Shown here: piece after piece, positions 53,557 to 62,442 of the stretch
How positions within the stretch are numbered: the stretch's first letter is position 1
Layout: each line of letters starts with the position of its first letter
Assembly (NCBI RefSeq): GCF_013391475.1
Contig: NZ_JACBAZ010000007.1
Coordinates: 62,001 to 126,000, forward strand
Direction: 5' to 3'
From: Oceaniferula marina
GTDB lineage: Bacteria; Verrucomicrobiota; Verrucomicrobiia; Verrucomicrobiales; Akkermansiaceae
DNA: 64,000 bases
The notes under the pieces: generated by a model
Database searches by the model: none
Told to the model about the DNA's origin: nothing
The model's input: the letters and a program-made list of their open reading frames with translations, nothing else
Translations under genes and position numbers: made by a program

Positions 53557-56500
53557 TTAATTGTTTTTCCGATTTCTTCGTTGTAGGATGAGGATGGTGG
53601 TCATCAGGCAGATGGCGATGCTGGCACCGAGCACCCATTGGCAGGCGTGGGTGGTTTTGGTGGTCATCCCCAGCCAGTATTTCCACTCGGCCAGGAAGAG
53701 GCTACGCTTCGTTTTCTGGTGGATATCCACTCGTTCGAGCTCGGCTTTACCTACCAGAAGGTCGGTTCGTGAGTTCACAAAATAGTGGCTGCTCGGTTTG
53801 ACCGGGATGCTTTCATCTGACGGGTAGGGAGGGATGGCTTCAACCGCTTTCAGGTCTTTTTTTCTTCCTGCATGGGTGATTTGCCAGCAGAGATCTTCGG
53901 CAACGTCTGCATCGATGGCGGCAGATGCCATGAGGCGGGTGAGGGCGGATTTCAAGGTTTCGAGTCGGGCGCTTTCCTTGGCGCTGAGCCCTTGTTCCAT
54001 GTCGCCTGCCAGTCTGAGGTCATTTCTTTCCTTTAGGGGGTCGATGTCAGCCTGAATTTTACGTCTGTATTCTTCGAAGGTGTTTTCTGTGGCTTGGCTA
54101 ACCATGATCCCCTCGTAGGCGTAGCGTAGTGGCATAAAGCGTGCCGGGAAGGGCTCCACTCCGGCGCTGCGGCCTTTGTCTCCCCCTTGAAACAACCCGC
54201 GGTTCATTTCTTCGAAAGAGACGAGCGCACCGGCTAACAAAAGTTGAGGGACCAGGAGCAGAGGGACCGCGCTGAGTGCGGCTCGTTCCGAGGTGACCAG
54301 GGATGAAACCACCAGCGCCATGGCCGTTCCGCAGATGGCGGTCAGTGTCATCCACCCCCAGTGGATAAAAAACATATTGTGAATTTCGAGCATGCGATCA
54401 CCGATCCAGATGTAGATGCCACATTGGATGGCTGCCAGAATCGAGAGCGCTAGGAATTTTGCCCCGACGTAAAGGGCTACACCGGACCGACAGTTGCGCT
54501 CCCGGCGCATGACGGGGGAGTCCCTGAGGATTTCCGTGGCGCTATTCGTGAGGCCAAGAAACATCGCAATGGTTGCTGATAGGAAGAGATAAACCGGGAG
54601 GTGTAGACTGGTATGGAAATCGTATTGGCCTTCGGGCGAGGAACGCAGAGTGATACCGATGAGGAGTGCGAGCAGCGGGGCTTCGAGAAGGATACTGTAG
54701 ATGGTGCCCCGGTTGCGGAATTTGGAGAGCAGGGAGCGGAGAAGGTGGGTCCGGAACAGACGAAACCATTCGATCCAGCGTTGTTTGCTGGACCGTGACG
54801 GCACGGCCATTTGGTCATCGCTGACCGGTAGTTCTCCGAGATGGCTCTGGCTGGGGATTTCCCCTCGGGCGACATCCTCCACCAGTTGGCTCCCTTCGAA
54901 TCGGTCTTGCCAAAAAGAGGACGGGAACCTTCTGGCTCCACCACCTTCACGGCCGGTGAGTCCGTGAAGTGGAGTTTCGAGCACATCAAAGACAAAGTCG
55001 GCCCCTTCCTGTTGGGTGTCGATTTGTTTGGGAAGGTGAATTTGAAATTCTTCGCAGGCGTCCTGGAAGTAGGAAATCATGGTCTTCGGCGGGCCGAAAA
55101 ACGCAACTTTGCCTCCTTGGTCGAGCATCAGCACCTTGTCAAAGAGTCTGAGCACTCTGGCTCCGGGTCGGTGCAGCGAGGCAATAACAATTTTATCCCG
55201 GGAGAGAGCATGCAAGGTCTCGGCAACGTGTTCGGAGTCCTTGGAGGAGAGTCCCGAGATCGGTTCATCAAAAAGGAAGATTTCCGCAGCACTGCTGAGG
55301 TCGAGCCCGAGGTTCAGTCGGCCGCGTTCGCCGCCACTGATGGTTTTTTCTCCGGGGGCCCCAACTTTCCGCTGTGCCAGTTGTTGCAGGTCAAGCTCTG
55401 CCAGAATGGCATCCACGCGTTTTGTGTGTTCGCTGTGGCCGAGGTGGGGGCGGCGAATCGTTGCGGCGTGGGCGAGGTGTTCTCTGACGGTTAGTTGGGG
55501 GTTGAGTGCCTCTTCCTGGGGCATGCTTGCGATGAATGGAGCCAGGCGTGCGCGATGTTTGTAAAGCGAAACGCCATTGAGCCGGACGTGCCCACGGGTC
55601 GGGTGCAGATGGCCGGCCAAGGCGGAGAGTAGGGTGCTTTTACCGCTGCCGCTGGGGCCCATGATGCAGAGCATTTCTCCGCGTTTGACTGAGAATTCGA
55701 CGTTGTCGAGCACCGTTTTATCCAGGCCAAAGCGGTGGTTTAGCCCTTCGACATTAAGCTCCCGGATCACGGTGCGTTCCTCATCGAGTAAGCCTTCACT
55801 GAAACGGCAGCGGACGGCCTGGTTAGCGCTGAGGCGGATCAGCGAGCCATCGACGAGTTTATCTCCGCTGCGTACGGGGCGGCCATTGATGGTGATGGCG
55901 TGATCGGCTTCGATGACTTCCACGTGGCCTTCCGCGCTCTGAGGGTTGAACTTGATTTTCAGAACCGTTCGTTGGGCCAGTCCGGCGGAGAGCAAGATGT
56001 CGCCTTCTTTTTTGAGCATCGACGGGTCGTTTGAGACAAGGCACTCTCTGCGGCCGGCAACCATTTGAAAGCGACCTCCGGTTTCCAGCGATTGTTTTCG
56101 CAGGGAGTCGAGGTTGATTTCCGTGCCATCCTCGAGCAGGAGGTGGTCCTGAATGGAGAGGATGTGGGTGATCCCGGGTTTCAGTGGGGATTGGTCCGGG
56201 AGCCGCATCGAGGTTTCGCGCAGTGCCTCGACGTGGACATTGAGGCCGAAATCCAGTCGGACCGAGCTGCTGCGTGAGCGTGATTGGTTGGCGCTGAGTT
56301 GGCCATTTTGCTCGTTGAGAAAGATCGTTTGGCGGTGTCCCGTTCGGGCTGCGTTGAGGAACTGGCCGATATCCTCGGTGGTCAGGGTCCATTCGGGTAG
56401 GCGAATGTTTTGGTGTTGGCGCAAGCGCAGGCACTGACCGGTGGCCAGCGAACTGCCACTGACCCATATGGGCTCCTTACCGGTGTTGCGGATGATGATG

Positions 56501-57120
56501 ATATCGTTTGATTGATAGGCGCGGAAGGCGGAGCGGTCCCCGGTGGCCGGAAGCAGAACGTCGGCGTAGTCGAGGCAGGAAAAGATCACCTTGTCGAACG
56601 GAAGCGGGCCGTCGTAGTAGAGGCCTTTCATTTCCTCGAGAATGATCTGGCCAGTTTCCTCGGCCCCCAGGCTGTTCATCACTTTGGTGAATGCTTCCTG
56701 ACCGAGGTAAGACGAGCCTGATGCCGTGACCAGAAGGTAGAGCTGGAGCCCGAGCGCTACATGATCGTCCGGGCTGAGTTCATTTTTCAGCTTGGAGGCA
56801 ATCCGTTCCGGGCGTTTTGGATTGGTGAGTGCCCGGTGCAGGCGGCGGGATAGCCAGGCGTGGTTGGCTTCCGGGAAGGCATGGCGCAGCAGGTCCAGAG
56901 CGACCTCGGCCTCGGCCCGGTCCACCCGGTTATCGATGGAAACAAAGGCGGCAAAGATATCAACGAGCCCGGCGGCGTGTTTGATTCCCTCAGGGGCACT
57001 TCTACGCCAGAACATGAGGTTGTCCGACCAACGGTTGAGGGTGGGGGAGGGTTGGGATGTAAGGTCGTCGGTAGCTGCCACGCACCTATCTTGATCAAAA
57101 ACCCGCCATAGGGCAAGCAT
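53557..57120 (-). CDS. TerB-like/FHA-like/ABCG-type transporter fusion
   Basis: A single chain of about 1187 residues. The first 190 residues hold a TerB-like helical domain (KHAAGLVDIFAAFVSIDNRV onwards). A beta-rich regulatory region (about 200-450) ends in an FHA-like segment with ITINGRPVRSGDKLVDGSLIRL. The ABC domain has Walker A GPSGSGKST near residue 485, signature ISGGERGRLNLGLDL and Walker B IFLFDEPISGLSS. About six transmembrane helices and a C-terminal hydrophilic domain plus last helix follow, as in ABCG half-transporters. The start is uncertain: 57120 or 57015 (MFWRRSAPEG); the frame opens at 57234. Divergent from uppP. The transported substrate is unknown. Confidence 0.8.
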   Translation of the reverse strand: MLALWRVFDQDRCVAATDDLTSQPSPTLNRWSDNLMFWRRSAPEGIKHAAGLVDIFAAFVSIDNRVDRAEAEVALDLLRHAFPEANHAWLSRRLHRALTNPKRPERIASKLKNELSPDDHVALGLQLYLLVTASGSSYLGQEAFTKVMNSLGAEETGQIILEEMKGLYYDGPLPFDKVIFSCLDYADVLLPATGDRSAFRAYQSNDIIIIRNTGKEPIWVSGSSLATGQCLRLRQHQNIRLPEWTLTTEDIGQFLNAARTGHRQTIFLNEQNGQLSANQSRSRSSSVRLDFGLNVHVEALRETSMRLPDQSPLKPGITHILSIQDHLLLEDGTEINLDSLRKQSLETGGRFQMVAGRRECLVSNDPSMLKKEGDILLSAGLAQRTVLKIKFNPQSAEGHVEVIEADHAITINGRPVRSGDKLVDGSLIRLSANQAVRCRFSEGLLDEERTVIRELNVEGLNHRFGLDKTVLDNVEFSVKRGEMLCIMGPSGSGKSTLLSALAGHLHPTRGHVRLNGVSLYKHRARLAPFIASMPQEEALNPQLTVREHLAHAATIRRPHLGHSEHTKRVDAILAELDLQQLAQRKVGAPGEKTISGGERGRLNLGLDLSSAAEIFLFDEPISGLSSKDSEHVAETLHALSRDKIVIASLHRPGARVLRLFDKVLMLDQGGKVAFFGPPKTMISYFQDACEEFQIHLPKQIDTQQEGADFVFDVLETPLHGLTGREGGGARRFPSSFWQDRFEGSQLVEDVARGEIPSQSHLGELPVSDDQMAVPSRSSKQRWIEWFRLFRTHLLRSLLSKFRNRGTIYSILLEAPLLALLIGITLRSSPEGQYDFHTSLHLPVYLFLSATIAMFLGLTNSATEILRDSPVMRRERNCRSGVALYVGAKFLALSILAAIQCGIYIWIGDRMLEIHNMFFIHWGWMTLTAICGTAMALVVSSLVTSERAALSAVPLLLVPQLLLAGALVSFEEMNRGLFQGGDKGRSAGVEPFPARFMPLRYAYEGIMVSQATENTFEEYRRKIQADIDPLKERNDLRLAGDMEQGLSAKESARLETLKSALTRLMASAAIDADVAEDLCWQITHAGRKKDLKAVEAIPPYPSDESIPVKPSSHYFVNSRTDLLVGKAELERVDIHQKTKRSLFLAEWKYWLGMTTKTTHACQWVLGASIAICLMTTILILQRRNRKNN

Positions 57121-57189
57121 CCTGCTGGAGAGTTGAGTGGTCGATTGTGGGCATTGGTTTTCGACCTTCTGCCTTCTGGCTGAATCCGC

Positions 57190-57218
57190 TTGCCGTGAGC
57201 TGACGCTTCCCCTAGTTT
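57190..57218 (+). promoter_or_regulatory. Likely promoter of uppP
   Basis: TTGCCG (57190-57195), a 17-bp spacer, then TAGTTT (57213-57218); this -10 box is the same as in the tRNA-Val promoter. It precedes the ATG by 33 bp. Confidence 0.45.
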
Positions 57219-57251
57219 CCGGGCGAGCCCGCAAGCTGGGTATTGTTTATT

Positions 57252-58112
57252 ATGGAAATTTGGAAAGCAATCGTTGTTGGGATCGTGCAGGGCTTGGCTG
57301 AGTTTTTACCGATTTCTTCTTCGGGGCATATCGTGTTGACCCAGTTTATCCTGGGGATTCGCGAGGTGGGGGCGGCTCCACAGGAGGATATTGCGTTTGA
57401 GGTGGTGTTGCATTTGGGAACGCTGGTTTCGGTGCTGATTTATTTTCGCAAACGGCTTTGGGATCTGACGTGTTCATTGTTCGTCAAGGAGATGCGGGAA
57501 GAGCGGATGATGATCCTTTGGTTGGGGGTGGCGACGCTTCCTGCGGTGATTGCCTACAAGGGTGCCGGTGACTGGTTCAAGGCGGCATACAATTATCCGG
57601 TGCTGGTTTCCGGGCTCCTGATTGTGACCGGTCTGGTTTTGTATATCCCTCGCTTACTCAAGAATAAACACACGGTGGAAACCGTGGGCTGTCGCTCCGC
57701 TCTGGTGATGGGCGTGGGACAGGCGCTTGCTATTTTACCAGGTATTTCCCGTTCGGGTTCAACCATTGCTTCAGGTATGGTTGCTGGTGTGAATCCGGCA
57801 AAGGCTGCGGAGTTTTCCTTTTTGATGTCGATTCCCGCCATTGCAGGCGGCATGGTCGTGGCGGTCAAAGAGCGGGCGGAAGAGTATCAAGATCAGGGGG
57901 TTGAAGGCGTCAATGCGGTCGTGCAGGCATTCCTTTCGTGTTTTAGTCCTGCTTACCTATCTGGAGCCATCGCTGCGGCGGTGGTCGGTTTGCTCGCTAT
58001 CTACTTGGTTCTGGCGGCCGTTCGACGTGGTCGATTGGAATTGTTTTCCTGGTATTGTTTTGCCGCCGGTATCGCTGGGGTTGTGTATTTCTCTGCCATC
58101 AGTGCAGTTTGA
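57252..58112 (+). CDS. uppP: Undecaprenyl-diphosphatase, UppP/BacA
   Basis: A 286-residue polytopic membrane enzyme that dephosphorylates undecaprenyl diphosphate to recycle the lipid carrier of cell-wall synthesis. Signatures: GIVQGLAEFLPISSSGHIVL at 13-32 (catalytic Glu and Ser/His loop), and GISRSGSTIASGMVAGVNP in the second half. About eight hydrophobic segments. The ATG at 57252 starts three residues after a TTG in the open frame. It is followed after 14 bp by the M23 peptidase gene, a functionally related envelope gene. Confidence 0.95.
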   Translation: MEIWKAIVVGIVQGLAEFLPISSSGHIVLTQFILGIREVGAAPQEDIAFEVVLHLGTLVSVLIYFRKRLWDLTCSLFVKEMREERMMILWLGVATLPAVIAYKGAGDWFKAAYNYPVLVSGLLIVTGLVLYIPRLLKNKHTVETVGCRSALVMGVGQALAILPGISRSGSTIASGMVAGVNPAKAAEFSFLMSIPAIAGGMVVAVKERAEEYQDQGVEGVNAVVQAFLSCFSPAYLSGAIAAAVVGLLAIYLVLAAVRRGRLELFSWYCFAAGIAGVVYFSAISAV

Positions 58113-58126
58113 TTTTTACCTTTCGG

Positions 58127-58762
58127 ATGCCTCGAATCCTCCAACTGTTCAGTTGCCTGCTGTTTCTCCTTTCCGGAGCAAGGGGGGAGGTGAGGATCAA
58201 GCTGGCGGATGGTTTTGATTATCCTGTCGGTAAACCGGATGCCGCAGGGTATTACAAAGCCCGGGGGCTGCGCTTGAGGCCACCTGTGCATTACGGAGAA
58301 GACTGGAATGGCCGGGGTGGTGGGGATACGGATCTTGGCGATCCGATTTATTCAATTGCCGACGGCGTGGTGATGTTTGCCTATCAGCTCAAAGGCGGCT
58401 GGGGGCGCGTTGTTTTGCTGCGTCATGCGTATCGTGACACCCAATCCGGGAAGGTGAAATTTATCGATTCCCAGTATGCGCATCTCCGTTCGATGTCGGT
58501 CAAGACGGGTGAGTTGGTTAAACGTGGGCAGAAAATTGGGACCCTCGGTGGAAATGCGGGTATGTATCCTGCCCACTTGCATTTTGAGATGCGGCATAAT
58601 CTGCACATTGGCATGCAACGTGACAGCGTGCCCCGAACCTTGACTCATTGGGCCGACCCCACGGCTTTTATCAAAGCCCACCGACGTTTGAAGCGTGATT
58701 GGCGTAAACACAAGGTTCCCATCGGCACCTACAAGCCGTATAAAGGATTTCGCGGACTTTAA
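58127..58762 (+). CDS. Exported M23 (LytM-like) metallopeptidase
   Basis: A 211-residue protein with a signal peptide (LFSCLLFLLSGARG). The zinc ligands are visible: H-Y-G-E-D in the first motif (an HxxxD variant) and PAHLHFEMR in the second (HxH). Between them are GDPIYSIADGVVMFAYQ and the GQKIGTLGGNAG segment of LytM domains. It most likely cleaves peptidoglycan peptides or is an inactive regulator of amidases; both ligand motifs being intact favours activity. It begins 14 bp after uppP and probably is cotranscribed. Confidence 0.9.
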   Translation: MPRILQLFSCLLFLLSGARGEVRIKLADGFDYPVGKPDAAGYYKARGLRLRPPVHYGEDWNGRGGGDTDLGDPIYSIADGVVMFAYQLKGGWGRVVLLRHAYRDTQSGKVKFIDSQYAHLRSMSVKTGELVKRGQKIGTLGGNAGMYPAHLHFEMRHNLHIGMQRDSVPRTLTHWADPTAFIKAHRRLKRDWRKHKVPIGTYKPYKGFRGL

Positions 58763-58769
58763 TGATACC

Positions 58770-59438
58770 ATGGCTTCGGAACGTAAACCGGGAAGGATGA
58801 AGGGGCTGGCCATTTGTGCCTTGGTCGCCATTGCTTGTTATATTTATTTGGAGCGAGTTCCTCCAAGTAGCGGGGAAGGAAGCTCGGAGCTTTCACCTGT
58901 TGTCATTGATGCCGGTTCGCCATACGACCTTTTATCTGCCGCCACGCTGGTGGATCATCGGCATAACGACGGCGACAGCTTTTGGGTGAAACATGAGACC
59001 GGGGAGACTGAGTTTCGCTTGTATTACGTGGACACCCCGGAAAGTCGGGCGAAAACCTACCGGAATGGAGAAAATAACCACCGGAGGATTGCCCAGCAGG
59101 GTGATTATTTTGGTGGGCTCGACCAAAAGCAATGCACCCGGATCGGGGCTGAGGCCAAGGAGTTTGTATTGAATCTTTTGCGTGCAGGGAAATTCCGCGT
59201 TGCCACACGTTGGGAGAGCGTCTATGGCTCGCCCCGCAAGTATGCCTTTGTGCTGGTCACCATCGACGGGCGTGAATGCTATTTGCACGAGGTTCTGGTG
59301 GCCCGCGGGTTCGCTCGGATTCATACCAAGCCGGCTGTGATGCCTGACGGGACCTCGACCCAACAACAGAAAAAGCGACTCGCAACCATCGAAGCGGATG
59401 CGCGTAGCCGGCGTCTTGGAGCCTGGGGGATCAAGTGA
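58770..59438 (+). CDS. Membrane-anchored thermonuclease-like (SNase) protein
   Basis: A 222-residue protein with an N-terminal hydrophobic anchor or signal (GLAICALVAIACYIYL, after about 11 residues). The SNase fold is shown by HNDGDSFWVKHE, EFRLYYVDTPES (catalytic Arg and calcium site), SVYGSPRKYAFVLV, LHEVLVARGFARIH and EADARSRRLGAWG at the end. It would cut DNA or RNA outside the cytoplasm. The gene is 7 bp past the M23 gene, so three envelope genes may share a transcript. The ATG at 58770 is the first after the M23 stop. Confidence 0.85.
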   Translation: MASERKPGRMKGLAICALVAIACYIYLERVPPSSGEGSSELSPVVIDAGSPYDLLSAATLVDHRHNDGDSFWVKHETGETEFRLYYVDTPESRAKTYRNGENNHRRIAQQGDYFGGLDQKQCTRIGAEAKEFVLNLLRAGKFRVATRWESVYGSPRKYAFVLVTIDGRECYLHEVLVARGFARIHTKPAVMPDGTSTQQQKKRLATIEADARSRRLGAWGIK

Positions 59439-59501
59439 TCACCGGGAAAACGTCCACATGCCATGCCCTGCAACAAACACCTGAAATAGAACATCTTCAC
59501 C

Positions 59502-60260
59502 ATGCTCGCCAAACGTATTATCCCATGCCTGGACGTGACCGACGGTCGCGTTGTCAAAGGAACCAATTTTGTGGACCTTCGCGATGCCGGCGACCCGGTT
59601 GAATGTGCCGTGGCCTATAATGAGCAAGAGGCTGACGAGCTCGTGTTTCTCGATATCACAGCTTCGTCAGATGAGCGGAAGACCATGGTGGACGTGGTTC
59701 GCAGAACGGCCGAAAAATGCTTTATCCCACTGACCGTTGGCGGTGGTATCCGTAGCGTCGAGGACATGCGTGAAATGTTGCTGGCCGGTGCTGACAAGGT
59801 CGGGATTAACACCGCTGCGGTAACCCGCCCGGAGTTGATCAATGAAGGCTCCACGGCCTTTGGTAGCCAGTGCATCGTGGTGGCGATCGACGCCAAACGG
59901 GAAGGTCCAGGGAAGTGGGGCGTTTACACTCATGGCGGTAGAAAGCCGGTTGGCTTGGATGCGATCGAGTGGGCCAAGGAGGTTTACGAACGCGGCGCCG
60001 GTGAAATCCTGCTGACCAGTATGGATGCCGATGGCACCAAAGCCGGATACGATATCGAACTGACCCGTGCGGTGAGTGAAGCGGTTGGCATCCCGGTGAT
60101 TGCTTCCGGTGGAGCCGGCAACCTTCAGCACATGGTCGACGTGCTCAAGGATGGCAAAGCTGATGCCGTGCTGGCCGCCAGTATTTTCCACTTTGGTGAG
60201 CACACCGTGGGGGAAGCCAAGGAACTCTTTTCTGAACAAGACGTTCCCGTCCGCCATTAG
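59502..60260 (+). CDS. hisF: Imidazole glycerol phosphate synthase, cyclase subunit
   Basis: A 252-residue (beta/alpha)8-barrel that makes imidazole glycerol phosphate and AICAR from PRFAR and ammonia in histidine synthesis. Catalytic Asp11 (IIPCLDV) and Asp130 (VVAIDAK) are present, along with [11 protein letters not shown], the loop [27 protein letters not shown] and the phosphate-binding end [14 protein letters not shown]. It partners with HisH, which is not in this window, so the his genes are dispersed. Confidence 0.97.
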   Translation: MLAKRIIPCLDVTDGRVVKGTNFVDLRDAGDPVECAVAYNEQEADELVFLDITASSDERKTMVDVVRRTAEKCFIPLTVGGGIRSVEDMREMLLAGADKVGINTAAVTRPELINEGSTAFGSQCIVVAIDAKREGPGKWGVYTHGGRKPVGLDAIEWAKEVYERGAGEILLTSMDADGTKAGYDIELTRAVSEAVGIPVIASGGAGNLQHMVDVLKDGKADAVLAASIFHFGEHTVGEAKELFSEQDVPVRH

Positions 60261-60272
60261 AGGTGCCCATTC

Positions 60273-60292
60273 GCCAAAGACTTGGCTCTTTT
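60273..60292 (+). terminator. Possible terminator after hisF
   Basis: GCCAA-AGAC-TTGGC, a 5-bp stem with four-base loop, followed by TCTTTT, 12 bp after the hisF stop. Confidence 0.5.
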
Positions 60293-60401
60293 GGTGGGGA
60301 GGGCTGCCATACCTGCGCTTCCTGTCCGTAATTGGACAAAGCATGTGATCCGTCTAGGGAATCGGTTGAACGACCCGCGGGCTTGTGGTGGGATATCGCG
60401 C

Positions 60402-61973
60402 ATGACCATGCGATTGCTAGTTTGTGCTTCCTTGTTATCGGTCGGCGTGCTTTCCGCCGCTAATCCGATTATTCCCCAACCTGTCAGCTACCAGGAAAAG
60501 CCGGGGGCTTGTTCGATTCAGGCTGGAGCTTTTGTCTACGCCCCACAGGCCGAGCTACCCAGCTACTTAAAGTCACTCAACGAGGCGACGGGTTTGAAAC
60601 TGCGGATGGCGCCTGCTGATGCGGCCTGTGCGATTCAGTTCTTGAGCGGTGAAATGCGCGGAAGTCAGGCGAAAGGGCAGACCATGCCTGATGGAGCCTA
60701 TCACATGCGCGTGTTACCCAAGGTGGTCAATATTTACGCGGATTCTCGAAGTGGGCATTTTTACGGGCTGCAATCCTTGCTGCAGATCTTGCGCGCCGGG
60801 GAGAAAAACAAAGGGCAAATCAGTGTGCCCTGCGCCGAAATCGATGACGCCCCTCGCTTTGCTTGGCGCGGGTTCATGCTCGACGAATCACGGCATTTTT
60901 CCGGCGAAGATGCGGTGAAGTGCCTGCTTGATACGATGGCATATTACAAAATGAATCGTTTTCATTGGCATCTGACCGATTCCCCTGGCTGGCGGATCGA
61001 GATTAAGAAATACCCAAAACTGACCAGCGTGGGCGGGATTGGAAACCAAACGGACCCGAAGGCTCCGGCGGCTTATTACACCCAGGATCAGATCCGGGAC
61101 ATCGTTGCCTATGCCAAGGCACGCCATATCAACGTGATCCCGGAAATCGATATGCCGGGCCATGCTTCGGCCGCATGCCGCGCATACCCTGAGTTTAGCG
61201 GTGGGGGATCGAAAAAACATCCGGATTTTACCTTCAACCCCGTGGATCCGGCGACCGATGCCTTTTTAAACGACATTCTCAAGGAAGTGGCCGGGCTCTT
61301 TCCCGACGCCGGGGTGATTCACTTCGGTGGTGATGAGGTGCATTTCGGTTGGGACCAATGGCCGGAACTCGCAGGAGTCAAGAAGCTGATGAAAGAGGAG
61401 GGGCTTAAACTGAAGGATATCGAGACCCGCTTCAACCTGCGTTTTGCCAAGGTGATCAACGGGCTGGGATTCAAAACCGGAGGCTGGGATGAAATCGCCC
61501 GGACCGGGATGGACCCGAAACAATCGGTCGTCTTCTGGTGGCGGCACAACAAACCCAAGGAGCTGAGCCACGCCCTGAATACGGGTTACGACGTCGTGCT
61601 CTGCCCGCGTCGGCCATGTTACTTCGACTTCGTTCAGCACGCCTCCCATAAGTCGGGCCGCCGCTGGGGGGGCTTTAATCCTCTGTCCGATACCTATGGT
61701 TTTCCTGATGCCCTGAAACTACCGGTGGAGCCAAAGGGAACGATCCTGGGGATCCAGGCTTGTTTGTGGACGGAAACGACGATCACCCAGGAAAGGCGCG
61801 ATTTTATGACCTTCCCCCGATTGCTGGCACTGGCCGAGGCTGCTTGGACACCGAAAGAAAGCAAAGACTTCGCTGGGTTTGAAAAGCGTTTGCAACCTCA
61901 GCTTCCTGAGCTGAAAGCCCGTGGAATCGGCTATTACGATCCATTTGGTAACAGCCCGGAGGTAAAAAAATGA
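60402..61973 (+). CDS. Exported GH20 beta-N-acetylhexosaminidase
   Basis: A 523-residue glycoside hydrolase. A signal peptide (LLVCASLLSVGVLSA) is followed by the N-terminal GH20b-like domain (about 25-145) and the barrel with FAWRGFMLDESRHF, FHWHLTDSPGWRIEI, VIPEIDMPGHASAA and the catalytic pair D311-E312 in HFGGDEVHFGW; a late GIQACLWTETTIT holds a substrate-stacking Trp. It removes terminal GlcNAc or GalNAc from glycans, and with the sulfatases it fits degradation of aminosugar polymers. The ATG at 60402 opens directly into the signal peptide; 60408 is an alternative. The longer frame from 60282 overlaps the hisF terminator. Confidence 0.92.
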   Translation: MTMRLLVCASLLSVGVLSAANPIIPQPVSYQEKPGACSIQAGAFVYAPQAELPSYLKSLNEATGLKLRMAPADAACAIQFLSGEMRGSQAKGQTMPDGAYHMRVLPKVVNIYADSRSGHFYGLQSLLQILRAGEKNKGQISVPCAEIDDAPRFAWRGFMLDESRHFSGEDAVKCLLDTMAYYKMNRFHWHLTDSPGWRIEIKKYPKLTSVGGIGNQTDPKAPAAYYTQDQIRDIVAYAKARHINVIPEIDMPGHASAACRAYPEFSGGGSKKHPDFTFNPVDPATDAFLNDILKEVAGLFPDAGVIHFGGDEVHFGWDQWPELAGVKKLMKEEGLKLKDIETRFNLRFAKVINGLGFKTGGWDEIARTGMDPKQSVVFWWRHNKPKELSHALNTGYDVVLCPRRPCYFDFVQHASHKSGRRWGGFNPLSDTYGFPDALKLPVEPKGTILGIQACLWTETTITQERRDFMTFPRLLALAEAAWTPKESKDFAGFEKRLQPQLPELKARGIGYYDPFGNSPEVKK

Positions 61974-62011
61974 TTTTTGTCCGAGATCGGAAAAATCAAT
62001 GAAAAAAATGC

Positions 62012-62040
62012 TTGCGCAGAAGCAGGGCTCTGCCTAGTTT
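62012..62040 (+). promoter_or_regulatory. Promoter of the tRNA-Val gene
   Basis: TTGCGC (62012-62017), 17-bp spacer, TAGTTT (62035-62040), 58 bp before the tRNA; same -10 box as the one before uppP. Confidence 0.5.
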
Positions 62041-62098
62041 CCGCCCGTCCAAGCAAGCCTCAGGCCGCAAGGACACTTGAAATCCCCCAATATAAAGT

Positions 62099-62173
62099 GC
62101 GCGATTAGCTCAGTGGTAGAGCAATGCCTTGACATGGCAGAGGTCACTGGTTCAAATCCAGTATTGCGCACCA
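62099..62173 (+). tRNA. tRNA-Val (anticodon GAC)
   Basis: A 75-nt cloverleaf with encoded CCA. Acceptor arms GCGCGAT and ATTGCGC, discriminator A, D arm GCTC-AGTGGTA-GAGC, anticodon loop TTGACAT between ATGCC and GGCAG, and T arm ACTGG-TTCAAAT-CCAGT. The anticodon GAC reads Val codons GUC and GUU. The outermost pair of the anticodon stem (A-G) is mismatched. A strong terminator follows at 62200, so the tRNA is a single-gene unit. Confidence 0.95.
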
Positions 62174-62199
62174 TCTCTTTCCCGCTAGAAATAGCTACC

Positions 62200-62233
62200 A
62201 AACGCTGCAACTACAACGGTTGCAGCGTTTTTG
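62200..62233 (+). terminator. Terminator of the tRNA-Val gene
   Basis: AAACGCTGCAAC pairs perfectly with GTTGCAGCGTTT around a 7-base loop, followed by a T-run. Confidence 0.92.
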
Positions 62234-62442
62234 TTTGCTCAGGCCCCGCAGAGCGGGACGAATGCCCGGGTTTGAAGATCATTAAGAGCGATTTTTAAGA
62301 TTTTTTCACAGTTTTGTATATATACCGTAAAATTATCTTGAGCTTTGTGTTTGTTTGCTCATAGTAGAGACTACTCTGAAATCAGGTATTCAGCTGCACC
62401 TGCAATATTTGACGAAGCGCAAACTAACAAAAATTAACGAAA
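62234..62442. other. Region upstream of the second PEP-CTERM gene
   Basis: AT-rich stretch with no gene. I see no further tRNA, and no confident promoter. Confidence 0.4.

Noticed and set aside
62077-62298. 73-codon frame across the tRNA-Val gene
   Set aside because: It spans the tRNA and its terminator.
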